From a virus, in the IMG/VR virus record IMGVR_UViG_3300027752_000093, positions 1-26,051 of that record: 26,051 nucleotides of DNA; one strand, written 5' to 3'. The translations under genes and the position numbers were made by a program. This document shows, piece by piece, positions 15,317 through 22,554 of the stretch (within the stretch, counting starts at the first letter, position 1; every line of letters starts with the position of its first letter). Below the pieces are notes generated by a model. It ran no database searches and was not told where the DNA came from. It worked only from the letters and a program-made list of their open reading frames with translations.

Positions 15317-16086
15317 TGGCAATAACAATTAACGGTAAAACAATTGGTGGCCCAACACCAATCGAGCCTATAGAGTGGCAACAGTATCAGGGCGAGACAG
15401 TCAACACACATCTCATAATACGTAAGGGAGAAAGGATACAAGAGACTGCTTTCTACGAAGACAGAGTAAAAGCAAAACCACACGGCAACGCATACTGTAT
15501 AGGAAATGGCCCTTCACGTAAAGGCTTTGACCTGGCTAAACTCAAAGCCTCAGGACAGACATACGGGTGCAATGCACTGTACAGAGATTTCATGCCTGAC
15601 TTTATTTTTTCTGTTGATTCTCCAATAACGCTAGAAATGGTTAAAGAGAAAGTGTACGAGAAATCGATGCATTATGCACCTTCATTGGAAGTGAATAGAC
15701 ACCCTAGGGGCGGACCTCCATACCTACATCTGATACCAAATAACCCGCACTGGGTGACCGGCTCTTCGTCATTCTGGACAGCAGGAGTACACGGACACAA
15801 GAACATCTACCTAGTGGGATACGATTTCAGAGAATATGGATCGGGTGAACTAAACAACATCTATCAAGACACAGAGAACTATGGTGAAAGAAACGGCGGA
15901 GACATAATGAACGGATGGCTGAAGCAATTCAGAGACATGCTTAAGATGAGGCCTTATGTAAATTACACTGTGGTACATGATGATCCTCCGGAGTACTTAC
16001 ATTACCTACAGACAGGCACCGACCTAGGGAACAGTAATGTTATAAGTTACAAAGAGTTTGAAGATACTGTACTAACCAGTTCTTGA
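15316..16086 (+). CDS. DUF115-like / sialyltransferase-like protein
   Basis: A 256-residue protein. The block 'AYCIGNGPSRKGFDL....GQTYGCNALYRDFMPDFIFSVD' (roughly 84-121) resembles the start of the DUF115/MAF-type fold. There a G-x-G-P-S loop and a 'GcNa....PD....D' stretch bind a nucleotide-linked sugar or pterin. 'GSSSFWTAG..GHKNIYLVGYDF' further on matches the second part. Proteins of this kind transfer nonulosonic acids to flagellins or form glycan side chains in phage and bacterial clusters. It is the last gene of the island. Its final 15 bases overlap the 3' end of the SprT-like gene on the other strand. The family call is moderate; the role is inference. Confidence 0.5.
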   Translation: MAITINGKTIGGPTPIEPIEWQQYQGETVNTHLIIRKGERIQETAFYEDRVKAKPHGNAYCIGNGPSRKGFDLAKLKASGQTYGCNALYRDFMPDFIFSVDSPITLEMVKEKVYEKSMHYAPSLEVNRHPRGGPPYLHLIPNNPHWVTGSSSFWTAGVHGHKNIYLVGYDFREYGSGELNNIYQDTENYGERNGGDIMNGWLKQFRDMLKMRPYVNYTVVHDDPPEYLHYLQTGTDLGNSNVISYKEFEDTVLTSS

Positions 16087-16554
16087 AAGATTTAATCCTG
16101 CTAATCTAAATTTATTTCTAAAGGCAAAGAAGTTAGCGTTGTGATTTGAATACGGATCTTGTATTATAGTCATTTGGTATAGGTGCACCATCTCATGTGC
16201 CAGTGTCTCAATGAAGTCTCTCCATGTAGGATATTTTGAATGTAGTTCTATAGCAAAATCAATTTCACATTTACCATACGGGATCACACTCTGATCAAAT
16301 GTACCTTTCCTGCACTTCCTATTATCCCAATTGGCCCAGCATCTTCCCCAGTCCCCGGTCATTCTCAAGATATAAAGAGGAACAGTTGGTAATTTACTGT
16401 TGAATAATCCTGTGTTCAACTGATTGAACCAGTAGTTTGCAAGTGATACTGTGGGTTTGAATCCTGTGATATTCTTGCGTCTAGTCAGAGTATTTTCTAA
16501 CTTGATCTGTAATATTTTCCTTTGGCTGTATTTTTTCTTCTTTATTTTTTTCAT
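16072..16554 (-). CDS. SprT-like zinc metallopeptidase
   Basis: A 160-residue SprT-domain protein. It begins with a very basic tail (first 12 residues mostly Lys), then a helical 'YWFNQLNTGLFNSKLPTVPL', which is the usual SprT entry. 'IDFAIELHSKY' precedes 'LAHEMVHLYQ', where H120-E121-x-x-H124 is the zinc/catalytic motif. The third ligand is probably H138 in 'NHNANFF'. SprT/Spartan proteins are DNA-associated metalloproteases that cut DNA-protein crosslinks; the Lys-rich end could bind DNA. It stands alone on the - strand, between the glycan island and the recombination/replication genes. It reads out from the 64-base divergent gap at 16555-16618. Confidence 0.82.
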   Translation of the reverse strand: MKKIKKKKYSQRKILQIKLENTLTRRKNITGFKPTVSLANYWFNQLNTGLFNSKLPTVPLYILRMTGDWGRCWANWDNRKCRKGTFDQSVIPYGKCEIDFAIELHSKYPTWRDFIETLAHEMVHLYQMTIIQDPYSNHNANFFAFRNKFRLAGLNLSRTG

Positions 16555-16556
16555 GG

Positions 16557-16584
16557 TTGACTATATTACCAAGTATGCTATAAT
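16557..16584 (+). promoter_or_regulatory. sigma70-like promoter for the HARP-like/uvsW unit
   Basis: TTGACT (16557-16562), a 16-base spacer, and TATAAT (16579-16584, extended TATAATATA). The -35 matches 5 of 6, the -10 is perfect and the spacing is within the normal range. Transcription should start near 16591, giving a leader of about 28 bases to the ATG at 16619. It lies in the divergent gap and marks a switch from the island to the replication block. Confidence 0.6.
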
Positions 16585-16618
16585 ATACTAATAATTATCT
16601 AATTTACCGGAATCTAAA

Positions 16619-17968
16619 ATGCACACAGATATGCCAAAAACAATTAACGAAGCACTTAAAATACTAGCATATAATGATTATTTTTGGTCAGATCCCCAAG
16701 CGACTCTAAAAAGCCAAATCAAACCACACCCCAAGGATTACGAAACAGTGAGATCTTTAGCAGAATCACAGTATGCATGGACAGAGAAACAGGCCAGATT
16801 AGCATTAGTGATACTCAAAAGATACCTTACAAAGTTCCAGGCCCACAGCATGGATATCAAATCACTACTTGACAAACCAGAATACGAGGACGAGTTTCGT
16901 GTAATCAGTTTTGACAAGAGTATAGAGAAATACACAGACGATGACAACATTGATAGAATAGAAATGAAATTTCCTTACAACAAGAAAGTCATACAACTTA
17001 TACGTTGCATGAAGGACAAACGTGACATGCCAGCGGGTTATAACCAGTATGACGGTGATAGAAAGCTATGGACTTTCCTACACTGTGATGTTACTGCCTA
17101 CTATCTAACTCTTATTGCAGTGAGATATGATTTTAAATTTAGTGACAACACCCTATTGAAAGATTACGAAGAGATAAAGAAAGAGATCATAGGACATCGA
17201 AAACCGTCTGCAAAAGTAATAGGAGATGAAGTAGTGTTGAGTGATGCTCCTGAATCATTACAGGCATACTGGGATCAACACATAAAAGAGATGCCAGCTC
17301 TGCATCAAGTAGATTCATTGAAGAACTTTTACATACCAACTAGCGGTATTGATGTAAGTGCGGAAACAGAGATAGGTCACAAGATTGCACACAATGATTA
17401 CCACAAGTTATGGATTGACTCAAAAACATTCTCTAAGAAAGATGTAGTAAGAGGCCTACTCGAGCTTGATTGCTTTCCTTTGATGATGCCTGTGAGTGGT
17501 GACATACACATGAAGGATGATGTAAAAGATTTTTGGGAATGGTTGAATGCATTCAAGGCATTTGGAATTGACATACTGAATGATTGCTCATGGGGGTTCG
17601 ATGTTAAGGAACCAATGTATTCTAAAGACTATAAAGATGGAATGGCAACTGAAAGAACCACCTTGATAAACAACGACAGTCCGCAAGAGTTTTTCCAAAA
17701 TTTATACGAACTACACCAAATGAGTAAACAGTTCAAACTTATCAGTCAAAATACCAAAATTATATTTGTAAGGAACAGAATACCAAGAGCATTGATAAAA
17801 AGTAAAATAAAACCAAAGGCATCATTGGTTGCACTGGGCGGTGGTTATTATGCCACAGGCACAGACAACTTAAAAAGAATGCTTGAAAATCTTCCAAAAA
17901 AGTTGTATTATAGTGATCACCAACCGAGTAGTTGGGATTGGCATGATCATATAATAGTGAAACTTTAA
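16619..17968 (+). CDS. Protein with HARP-like segment, upstream of uvsW
   Basis: A 449-residue protein I cannot name. Residues 45-70 ('SQYAWTEKQARLALVILKRY') are a helical entry. Residues 113-174 ('MKFPYNKKVIQLIRCMK', then 'YDGDRKLWTF' and a helix) look like a HARP domain, the DNA-binding/annealing module of SMARCAL1-type helicases, with the pattern Py-x(2)-li-x(n)-Yd-x(4)-W-x-F. The C-terminal 270 residues are of unknown type, with a 'SKIKPKASLVALGGGYYATG' strand near the end. No Walker motifs are seen. It lies two bases before uvsW in the same direction, so a helper role in branch migration or fork regression is plausible. The start could also be the ATG at 16631. Confidence 0.65.
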   Translation: MHTDMPKTINEALKILAYNDYFWSDPQATLKSQIKPHPKDYETVRSLAESQYAWTEKQARLALVILKRYLTKFQAHSMDIKSLLDKPEYEDEFRVISFDKSIEKYTDDDNIDRIEMKFPYNKKVIQLIRCMKDKRDMPAGYNQYDGDRKLWTFLHCDVTAYYLTLIAVRYDFKFSDNTLLKDYEEIKKEIIGHRKPSAKVIGDEVVLSDAPESLQAYWDQHIKEMPALHQVDSLKNFYIPTSGIDVSAETEIGHKIAHNDYHKLWIDSKTFSKKDVVRGLLELDCFPLMMPVSGDIHMKDDVKDFWEWLNAFKAFGIDILNDCSWGFDVKEPMYSKDYKDGMATERTTLINNDSPQEFFQNLYELHQMSKQFKLISQNTKIIFVRNRIPRALIKSKIKPKASLVALGGGYYATGTDNLKRMLENLPKKLYYSDHQPSSWDWHDHIIVKL

Positions 17969-17970
17969 AA

Positions 17971-19437
17971 ATGAGCAGTTGTAAATTAGTAATAAAAGAC
18001 GAAGTGAACGTGAAGTTCGAGAACCTATCTCTCGAATGGAGGAAGAGACTCTCTAATAAATTCAAATACGAAATACCATATGCTAGACATCTTCCAGCAG
18101 TAAAGCTAGGCAGATGGGACGGTAAGGTTTCGTTCTTTGGACTGGGCGGCACAACTTACTTAAATCTAGTTGACCAAATACTTCCCATACTGGATGAGGG
18201 CGGTGTGTACATAGATGTAGAAGATCAGAGGGAGCAACACAACTTTGAATTCAAAGCAGTAGACAAAGATTATCTGTCACACATAAAATGGCCTGATACT
18301 CATCCAATGGCGGGACAGTCAATAGAATTAAGAGACTATCAGGTAGAGACCATAAACAAGTTTATAGAACATCCACAGAGCATTCAAGAGATTGCCACTG
18401 GTGCAGGTAAGACAATCATCACAGCGGCACTATGCCAGTTAGTCGAGCCATATGGAAGAACACTGACTATCGTTCCAAACAAAAGTCTTGTGACACAAAC
18501 AGAAGAAGACTTCCTTGCATGTAACCTCGATGTAGGAGTGTACTATGGTGACAGAAAAGAGCTAGGTAGGTTCAACACAATAGCAACGTGGCAGTCATTG
18601 AACGTGTTGGAAAAAAAAAGTAAAGACGAACATTCAGAAGCATTTGCAGAAGCAATAAAAGGAATTAACACAGTAATAATAGATGAAGTACACATGGCTA
18701 AGGCAGATGTTCTTAAAAGATTGCTAACTGGACCATTCGCACACTGTGGTATACGTTGGGGACTAACAGGCACTGTTCCAAAAGCAGATTATGAATTCAT
18801 GGGATTGAAATGTAGCATAGGTGATGTGTCCCATAGGATACAGGCCAGCGAACTGCAAGAAAAAGGTGTACTAGCAAACTGCCATGTAAATGTTTTACAA
18901 ACACAGGACCACCCACAGTTCAAAACATACGCAGAAGAATTAAAATGGTTAACAACAGACAAAGTCAGAATGAAATGGGTAGCGAACACTATAAAAGATG
19001 TTTCGTCATCAGGCAACACATTAGTACTTGTTGATAGAATATCAGCAGGACAAATATTACAAGAACAACTAGATGATTCAGTTTTCGTATCTGGGTCAAC
19101 AAAAAACATGGATAGAAAGGAACAATATGATGAAGTATCTACTGCAACAAATAAAATTATTATTGCCACATATGGAGTTGCCAGTGTTGGTATTAATATT
19201 CCTCGTATTTTCAATCTTGTTCTCATAGAGCCCGGCAAGTCGTTTGTCCGTGTAATACAGAGCATAGGTCGTGGCATAAGGAAGGCCGAAGACAAAGATA
19301 ATGTGCAGATATGGGACATTACCAGCAGTTGTAAGTTTGCAAAACGACACCTGGGAGCAAGGAAAAAGTTTTATAAAGAGGCCAATTACCCGTATAATAT
19401 AGAAAAAATAAATTATGAAAATCCATACAGTGGATGA
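17971..19437 (+). CDS. uvsW: UvsW recombination DNA helicase
   Basis: A 488-residue superfamily 2 helicase matching T4 UvsW in length and plan. UvsW drives Holliday-junction branch migration, R-loop removal and fork regression, and shifts T4 from origin-based to recombination-dependent replication. The N-terminal domain contains 'YARHLPAVKLGRWDGKVSFF'. 'ELRDYQVETINKF' is the Q-like motif, 'ATGAGKT' (142-148) is Walker A, DEVH (238-241) is motif II and 'GLTGT' (264-268) is motif III. 'TYGVASVGINIPRI' is motif V and 'QSIGRGIRK' (430-438) is motif VI. All catalytic motifs are intact. It starts two bases after the HARP-like gene's stop. Confidence 0.93.
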   Translation: MSSCKLVIKDEVNVKFENLSLEWRKRLSNKFKYEIPYARHLPAVKLGRWDGKVSFFGLGGTTYLNLVDQILPILDEGGVYIDVEDQREQHNFEFKAVDKDYLSHIKWPDTHPMAGQSIELRDYQVETINKFIEHPQSIQEIATGAGKTIITAALCQLVEPYGRTLTIVPNKSLVTQTEEDFLACNLDVGVYYGDRKELGRFNTIATWQSLNVLEKKSKDEHSEAFAEAIKGINTVIIDEVHMAKADVLKRLLTGPFAHCGIRWGLTGTVPKADYEFMGLKCSIGDVSHRIQASELQEKGVLANCHVNVLQTQDHPQFKTYAEELKWLTTDKVRMKWVANTIKDVSSSGNTLVLVDRISAGQILQEQLDDSVFVSGSTKNMDRKEQYDEVSTATNKIIIATYGVASVGINIPRIFNLVLIEPGKSFVRVIQSIGRGIRKAEDKDNVQIWDITSSCKFAKRHLGARKKFYKEANYPYNIEKINYENPYSG

Positions 19438-19458
19438 TAGTTATTTTAAATACTGTAT

Positions 19459-19902
19459 ATGATTACCAATGTATCATTAACATACGAACAACCTTTTAGA
19501 TGTAAATGTGTCTGTGACAACAAAGTAATAGGTGAAACATTCAATCAAAAGCATCATTACTTTGATCTTCCGGACATGGCTGAGAAACTTATCTTGGAGT
19601 TCGAGCCTTTCAAAATACGGCCTGATCTAAGATTAAATAAAATTTTAGTGAACACAGGAGTTGGCAAAGTTGATGTTTATGATCACAAATACGAAATGAC
19701 GTTGTCAACAAAGTGGTTAGAAACATATAGCCAAAGCATTATAGATTCAAAACAAGAATATTTAAAAAAACAAAACCTAGGGAAAAATGCTGATCCGGAG
19801 AAGGAGAAGAGATGGTTCGAAACATACAACCTGTCCCAGCAAGAGAAAACATTCGCATACTATAATAAAGAACTCCAAGAGATAATGGATAATTTAAAAT
19901 GA
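19459..19902 (+). CDS. Unknown protein, 147 aa
   Basis: Not recognised. The first 90 residues look beta-rich: alternating hydrophobic strands such as 'VSLTYEQPFRCKCVCDN' with three cysteines, then 'HHYFDLPDMAEKLILEFEPF' and a 'VDVYDHKYEMTL' strand. The last 45 residues are a charged helix. There is no signal or membrane segment. It begins 21 bases after uvsW, and its stop overlaps the radical SAM start by 4 bases (ATGA), so it is probably translated with that enzyme. The gap before it holds TTTTAAATA (19444-19452), which may be a weak late-type promoter, but I do not call it. Confidence 0.7.
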   Translation: MITNVSLTYEQPFRCKCVCDNKVIGETFNQKHHYFDLPDMAEKLILEFEPFKIRPDLRLNKILVNTGVGKVDVYDHKYEMTLSTKWLETYSQSIIDSKQEYLKKQNLGKNADPEKEKRWFETYNLSQQEKTFAYYNKELQEIMDNLK

Positions 19903-21377
19903 AATCTGCCTTATTAGTTAATCTACCAAAGTACGATCTCCATGCAACGCCCGCCGCGATAGGCATACTAAGATCCATGTGTGAGGCAGAACATTTTGAT
20001 ACAAACACGCTTGACTTCAATGTTTATCTTTACAACAACTTGACAGCAGACGAATGGCTAAAGGTGGACCACTGGTGTAAGTTTCTCACAGATACCATAC
20101 CAAGAGAGCTTGAAGGAAAAATAATAAGACTATGGGACAAAGCTGTGCAAGAACACTTGCCAGATAGCTGTGAATACATGATGATATCTGTGTTTTCATA
20201 TTGGACCATGTACATAGCCAGACTGCTTATTACACACGAATCAAATAAATTACGTCCCTACAAGTTAGTTGTCGGAGGCAACGGATGTAGTAGTAAGTTT
20301 CCAGATACTGACATATATTTTGAAGAATGGAATAAAAAAGAAAAATTTATAGAACACTTGTTGATAGGCGAAGGAGAGAATCCATTAGCAACGCTTCTAT
20401 CAAATGGAAAAATAAAGTACGACGAATCAAATTTAGATTCGTATCCATTCCCCTCATACGGCGGTGTAAAGTTTGATGACTATTCAGAAAAGAAACTGTA
20501 CATCACAGGTTCGCGTGGCTGTGTGAGAAAATGTAAGTTCTGTGATATAGGTAACATATGGCCTAAGTTTAGATTCAGGTCTGGGCAATCTTTAGTGGAC
20601 GAAATAAAGAAACAAGTCAGCGAACACGGTATAAAGACATTTGAATTTACAGACAGTCTTATAAACGGTTCTGTGTCACAGTTCTACAAGTTCAATGAGA
20701 TAATGGCAAACGAAAAACAAAAGAATAATGATCTAAAAGACGTAACATACATGGGACAATTCATTTGTAGGCCTAAAAGGCAAATGCCTGAACATCATTA
20801 TGAAGCCATGTACTACGCTGGTTGTAAACAGTTGACCATAGGGATAGAAAGTTTTTCTAATTCTGTTCGAGACCATATGGGTAAGAAATTTGGCGATGCA
20901 GATGTACAATACCATTTAGAACAATGTGCCTATTGGAATGTACCTAATATATTTTTAATGATAAGCGGTTATCCTACCGAGACCGATGCCGACCATAAGA
21001 AAAATTTAATGGACCTAGAAAAATATTCCATGTATGCTAAACTAGGCATCATCGAATTAATAAGCTGGACTCCGATGCACCTGATACCAGACACACCTAT
21101 AACTTCACCAAAGATGATGGAACACTTCAAGTTCTACATGGAAGAGAACAAAACACTTACTAATCATAACGATCATATGCCTACTGCTTCCTTCCTATGG
21201 TCTACTCCTGCAAACAAAAGCAATAATCCAAAAACTAGATTGCTTAGGTTAATAGACGTGTTAAAAATAGGCGACGAGCTGGGATATAACCAACCAAAAA
21301 TGGAAGATGACTTCAAGCAGTTGGTTAGATTATCAGAAAATTATAAAAATAAAAAACAAAATCTACTGTACAACTAG
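19899..21377 (+). CDS. B12-binding-type radical SAM enzyme
   Basis: A 492-residue radical SAM protein. Residues 1-170 resemble the cobalamin-binding-type Rossmann domain that often precedes such enzymes: 'SALLVNLPKYDLHATPAAIGIL', 'YMMISVFSYW', 'VVGGNG' and 'LLIGEGENPLATLL'. The radical SAM core starts at 'ITGSRGCVRKCKFCDIG', with C208-x3-C212-x2-C215 for the 4Fe-4S cluster. 'YFGQF'-like strands ('YMGQFICRP'), 'QLTIGIESFSN' and 'NIFLMISGYPTETDADH' follow, as in the Elp3/MiaB/MTase-like cores. No His of the classical B12 DxHxxG motif is visible, so cobalamin binding is not certain. The substrate is unknown; possibilities include RNA bases, protein side chains or a lipid. It overlaps the preceding gene by 4 bases. 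Confidence 0.82.
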   Translation: MKSALLVNLPKYDLHATPAAIGILRSMCEAEHFDTNTLDFNVYLYNNLTADEWLKVDHWCKFLTDTIPRELEGKIIRLWDKAVQEHLPDSCEYMMISVFSYWTMYIARLLITHESNKLRPYKLVVGGNGCSSKFPDTDIYFEEWNKKEKFIEHLLIGEGENPLATLLSNGKIKYDESNLDSYPFPSYGGVKFDDYSEKKLYITGSRGCVRKCKFCDIGNIWPKFRFRSGQSLVDEIKKQVSEHGIKTFEFTDSLINGSVSQFYKFNEIMANEKQKNNDLKDVTYMGQFICRPKRQMPEHHYEAMYYAGCKQLTIGIESFSNSVRDHMGKKFGDADVQYHLEQCAYWNVPNIFLMISGYPTETDADHKKNLMDLEKYSMYAKLGIIELISWTPMHLIPDTPITSPKMMEHFKFYMEENKTLTNHNDHMPTASFLWSTPANKSNNPKTRLLRLIDVLKIGDELGYNQPKMEDDFKQLVRLSENYKNKKQNLLYN

Positions 21378-21395
21378 CAGATATTTCGTTATAAT
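21367..21395 (+). promoter_or_regulatory. sigma70-like promoter before the clamp-loader unit
   Basis: TGTACA (21367-21372, 4 of 6), a 17-base spacer, and TATAAT (21390-21395, extended TATAATATA). The expected start of transcription, about 21402, falls on the ATG at 21401, as at 8391-8426. The -35 overlaps the end of the radical SAM gene. The weak -35 lowers confidence; the exact TATAATATA at the same distance from ATG as at 8414 raises it. Confidence 0.42.
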
Positions 21396-21400
21396 ATAGA

Positions 21401-21904
21401 ATGAAAATCCTTACACTTGATAACAGAACATACAAATTAGAAAAGATACCAGAGTGGGTTGACGAAAAACTTAGGTTTGCAGTGCTGGATAATTCAGATC
21501 CAGCAAATCCAGATTTCTTCTACATACCATTAATATTCCTAGAGAGCTTTAATGCTCCGGCGGCGGTTTTAGAAATTGGTAAATGGAAAATAAAGATGCC
21601 GTTGGATTGGAAGATGTTGATTGGAGAAGCAGGCCAATCCGAGATGCACGTGTTACCAATCACAAGTTTGAACGACAGAGGGTTTGATGCTTTCACATTC
21701 AATCCATTATCAAGTCCAAAACCAGACTTCCATCCAATCGATGTTGTAGACATCTATACGGAAGTAAAATGGTACTTTCCAAAGATCAAGTCAGGACAGA
21801 TGTTGGCCGTGCCGTTGAGCAATGGACCTAAACCTATGTGTGCTTACTTCGTAAAGGATATTTCAAGACAGTGCGAACAGGTGGACTATGGCTCAGTCTG
21901 GTAG
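21401..21904 (+). CDS. Unknown protein, 167 aa, first of replication unit
   Basis: Not recognised as a named family. It is a mixed, beta-rich protein with many aromatic and proline residues: 'FFYIPLIFLESFNAPAAVLE', 'WKIKMPLDWKMLIGE', 'MHVLPITSLNDRGFDAFTF', 'YTEVKWYFPKIKSGQMLAV' and a C-terminal 'CAYFVKDISRQCEQVDYGSV'. It looks like a single compact cytoplasmic domain. It is the first gene of a unit that continues through gp62-like and the DnaE-like gene, so a replication or transcription-linked role is possible, by position only. It overlaps the next gene by 17 bases. Confidence 0.7.
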   Translation: MKILTLDNRTYKLEKIPEWVDEKLRFAVLDNSDPANPDFFYIPLIFLESFNAPAAVLEIGKWKIKMPLDWKMLIGEAGQSEMHVLPITSLNDRGFDAFTFNPLSSPKPDFHPIDVVDIYTEVKWYFPKIKSGQMLAVPLSNGPKPMCAYFVKDISRQCEQVDYGSVW

Positions 21905-22121
21905 GAAGACAATAACAATAGACGCACCAATCATGATAACCAATAACAAGATTGCGTTATGGACAGATGAGAATTGGATGCACGACTTCTTTGATTTCAT
22001 AAAAGAAAACAAATTTAAGATTTCAGGTATGAATCACCTACAAGATAAATTAAAATTAACATTCGTGAATGCAAAGGAATGTACAGTATTTGGATTAAAA
22101 TATGCCGGCAGAAAAAAATAG
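21888..22121 (+). CDS. Unknown small protein, 77 aa
   Basis: A small protein I do not recognise. It has two strand-like parts ('TITIDAPIMITNNKIALW', 'LKLTFVNAKECTVFGLKY') around a helix ('ENWMHDFFDFIKENKF') and a basic end. It begins 17 bases inside the previous gene and overlaps the gp62-like gene by 20, so it is packed into the chain and has little room to be spurious. Its place just before a clamp-loader subunit suggests a replication helper, but no motif supports a specific job. Confidence 0.6.
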   Translation: MAQSGRKTITIDAPIMITNNKIALWTDENWMHDFFDFIKENKFKISGMNHLQDKLKLTFVNAKECTVFGLKYAGRKK

Positions 22122-22554
22122 AAAATTTTTTGATCTGAGAAACGGACTCAAGGCCGTTGACTTCAGAAACAAGGACTACTTCGACAGGATAGACGACAAG
22201 GAGAAATCCTTGTATTCACCATACATGTTGATGAGATATGTGGCCAGCACATCGTCCAAAGACAGATTCTTCGTAGAACATTACATAGAGATGGTGAACG
22301 AATGCGTGAACAAGCATTGTTTCACTCTAGGCAAACACAAGAAATTACTCTGGGTACTGACGGCCATGTGTGGATCGCTACAACAACAATTCCATCCATG
22401 GATCAAACCAATGAAGCGTGTACCAAATAAAAGTTTAAAGAAACTACAACAGATATATCCAACGTGGAAAGAGACGGATCTCGAGACCTTGGACAAAGTA
22501 ATAACGGATAGAGAACTTGAAGAACTGATAGAGGCACATGGCATCAACGAATAA
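22102..22554 (+). CDS. 62: Clamp-loader small subunit, gp62-like
   Basis: A 150-residue helical protein resembling T4-type gp62, the small subunit that with gp44 loads the gp45 sliding clamp. The order of features matches cyanophage gp62. 'YSPYMLMRYVAS' corresponds to the 'yNpFmvNrgLs' entry. 'VEHYIEMVNECVNKHCFTL' corresponds to the 'Ne.n....l' helix. Then comes a long helix with 'KKLLWVLTAMCGSL'. The next block, 'HPWIKPMKRVPNKSLKKLQQIYP', corresponds to 'f.KW.K.......i...yg.s'. The end is 'KVITDRELEELIEAHG'. The call rests on remembered pattern, not a search. No gp44 is in view. The start overlaps the previous gene by 20 bases and the end overlaps the zinc-finger gene by 17. Confidence 0.68.
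   Translation: MPAEKNRKFFDLRNGLKAVDFRNKDYFDRIDDKEKSLYSPYMLMRYVASTSSKDRFFVEHYIEMVNECVNKHCFTLGKHKKLLWVLTAMCGSLQQQFHPWIKPMKRVPNKSLKKLQQIYPTWKETDLETLDKVITDRELEELIEAHGINE

Noticed and set aside
18789-19319. 176-residue frame on the - strand
   Set aside because: It is antisense to intact UvsW motifs; its Ser/Thr/Cys-rich composition is a shadow of the codon use of the real gene.
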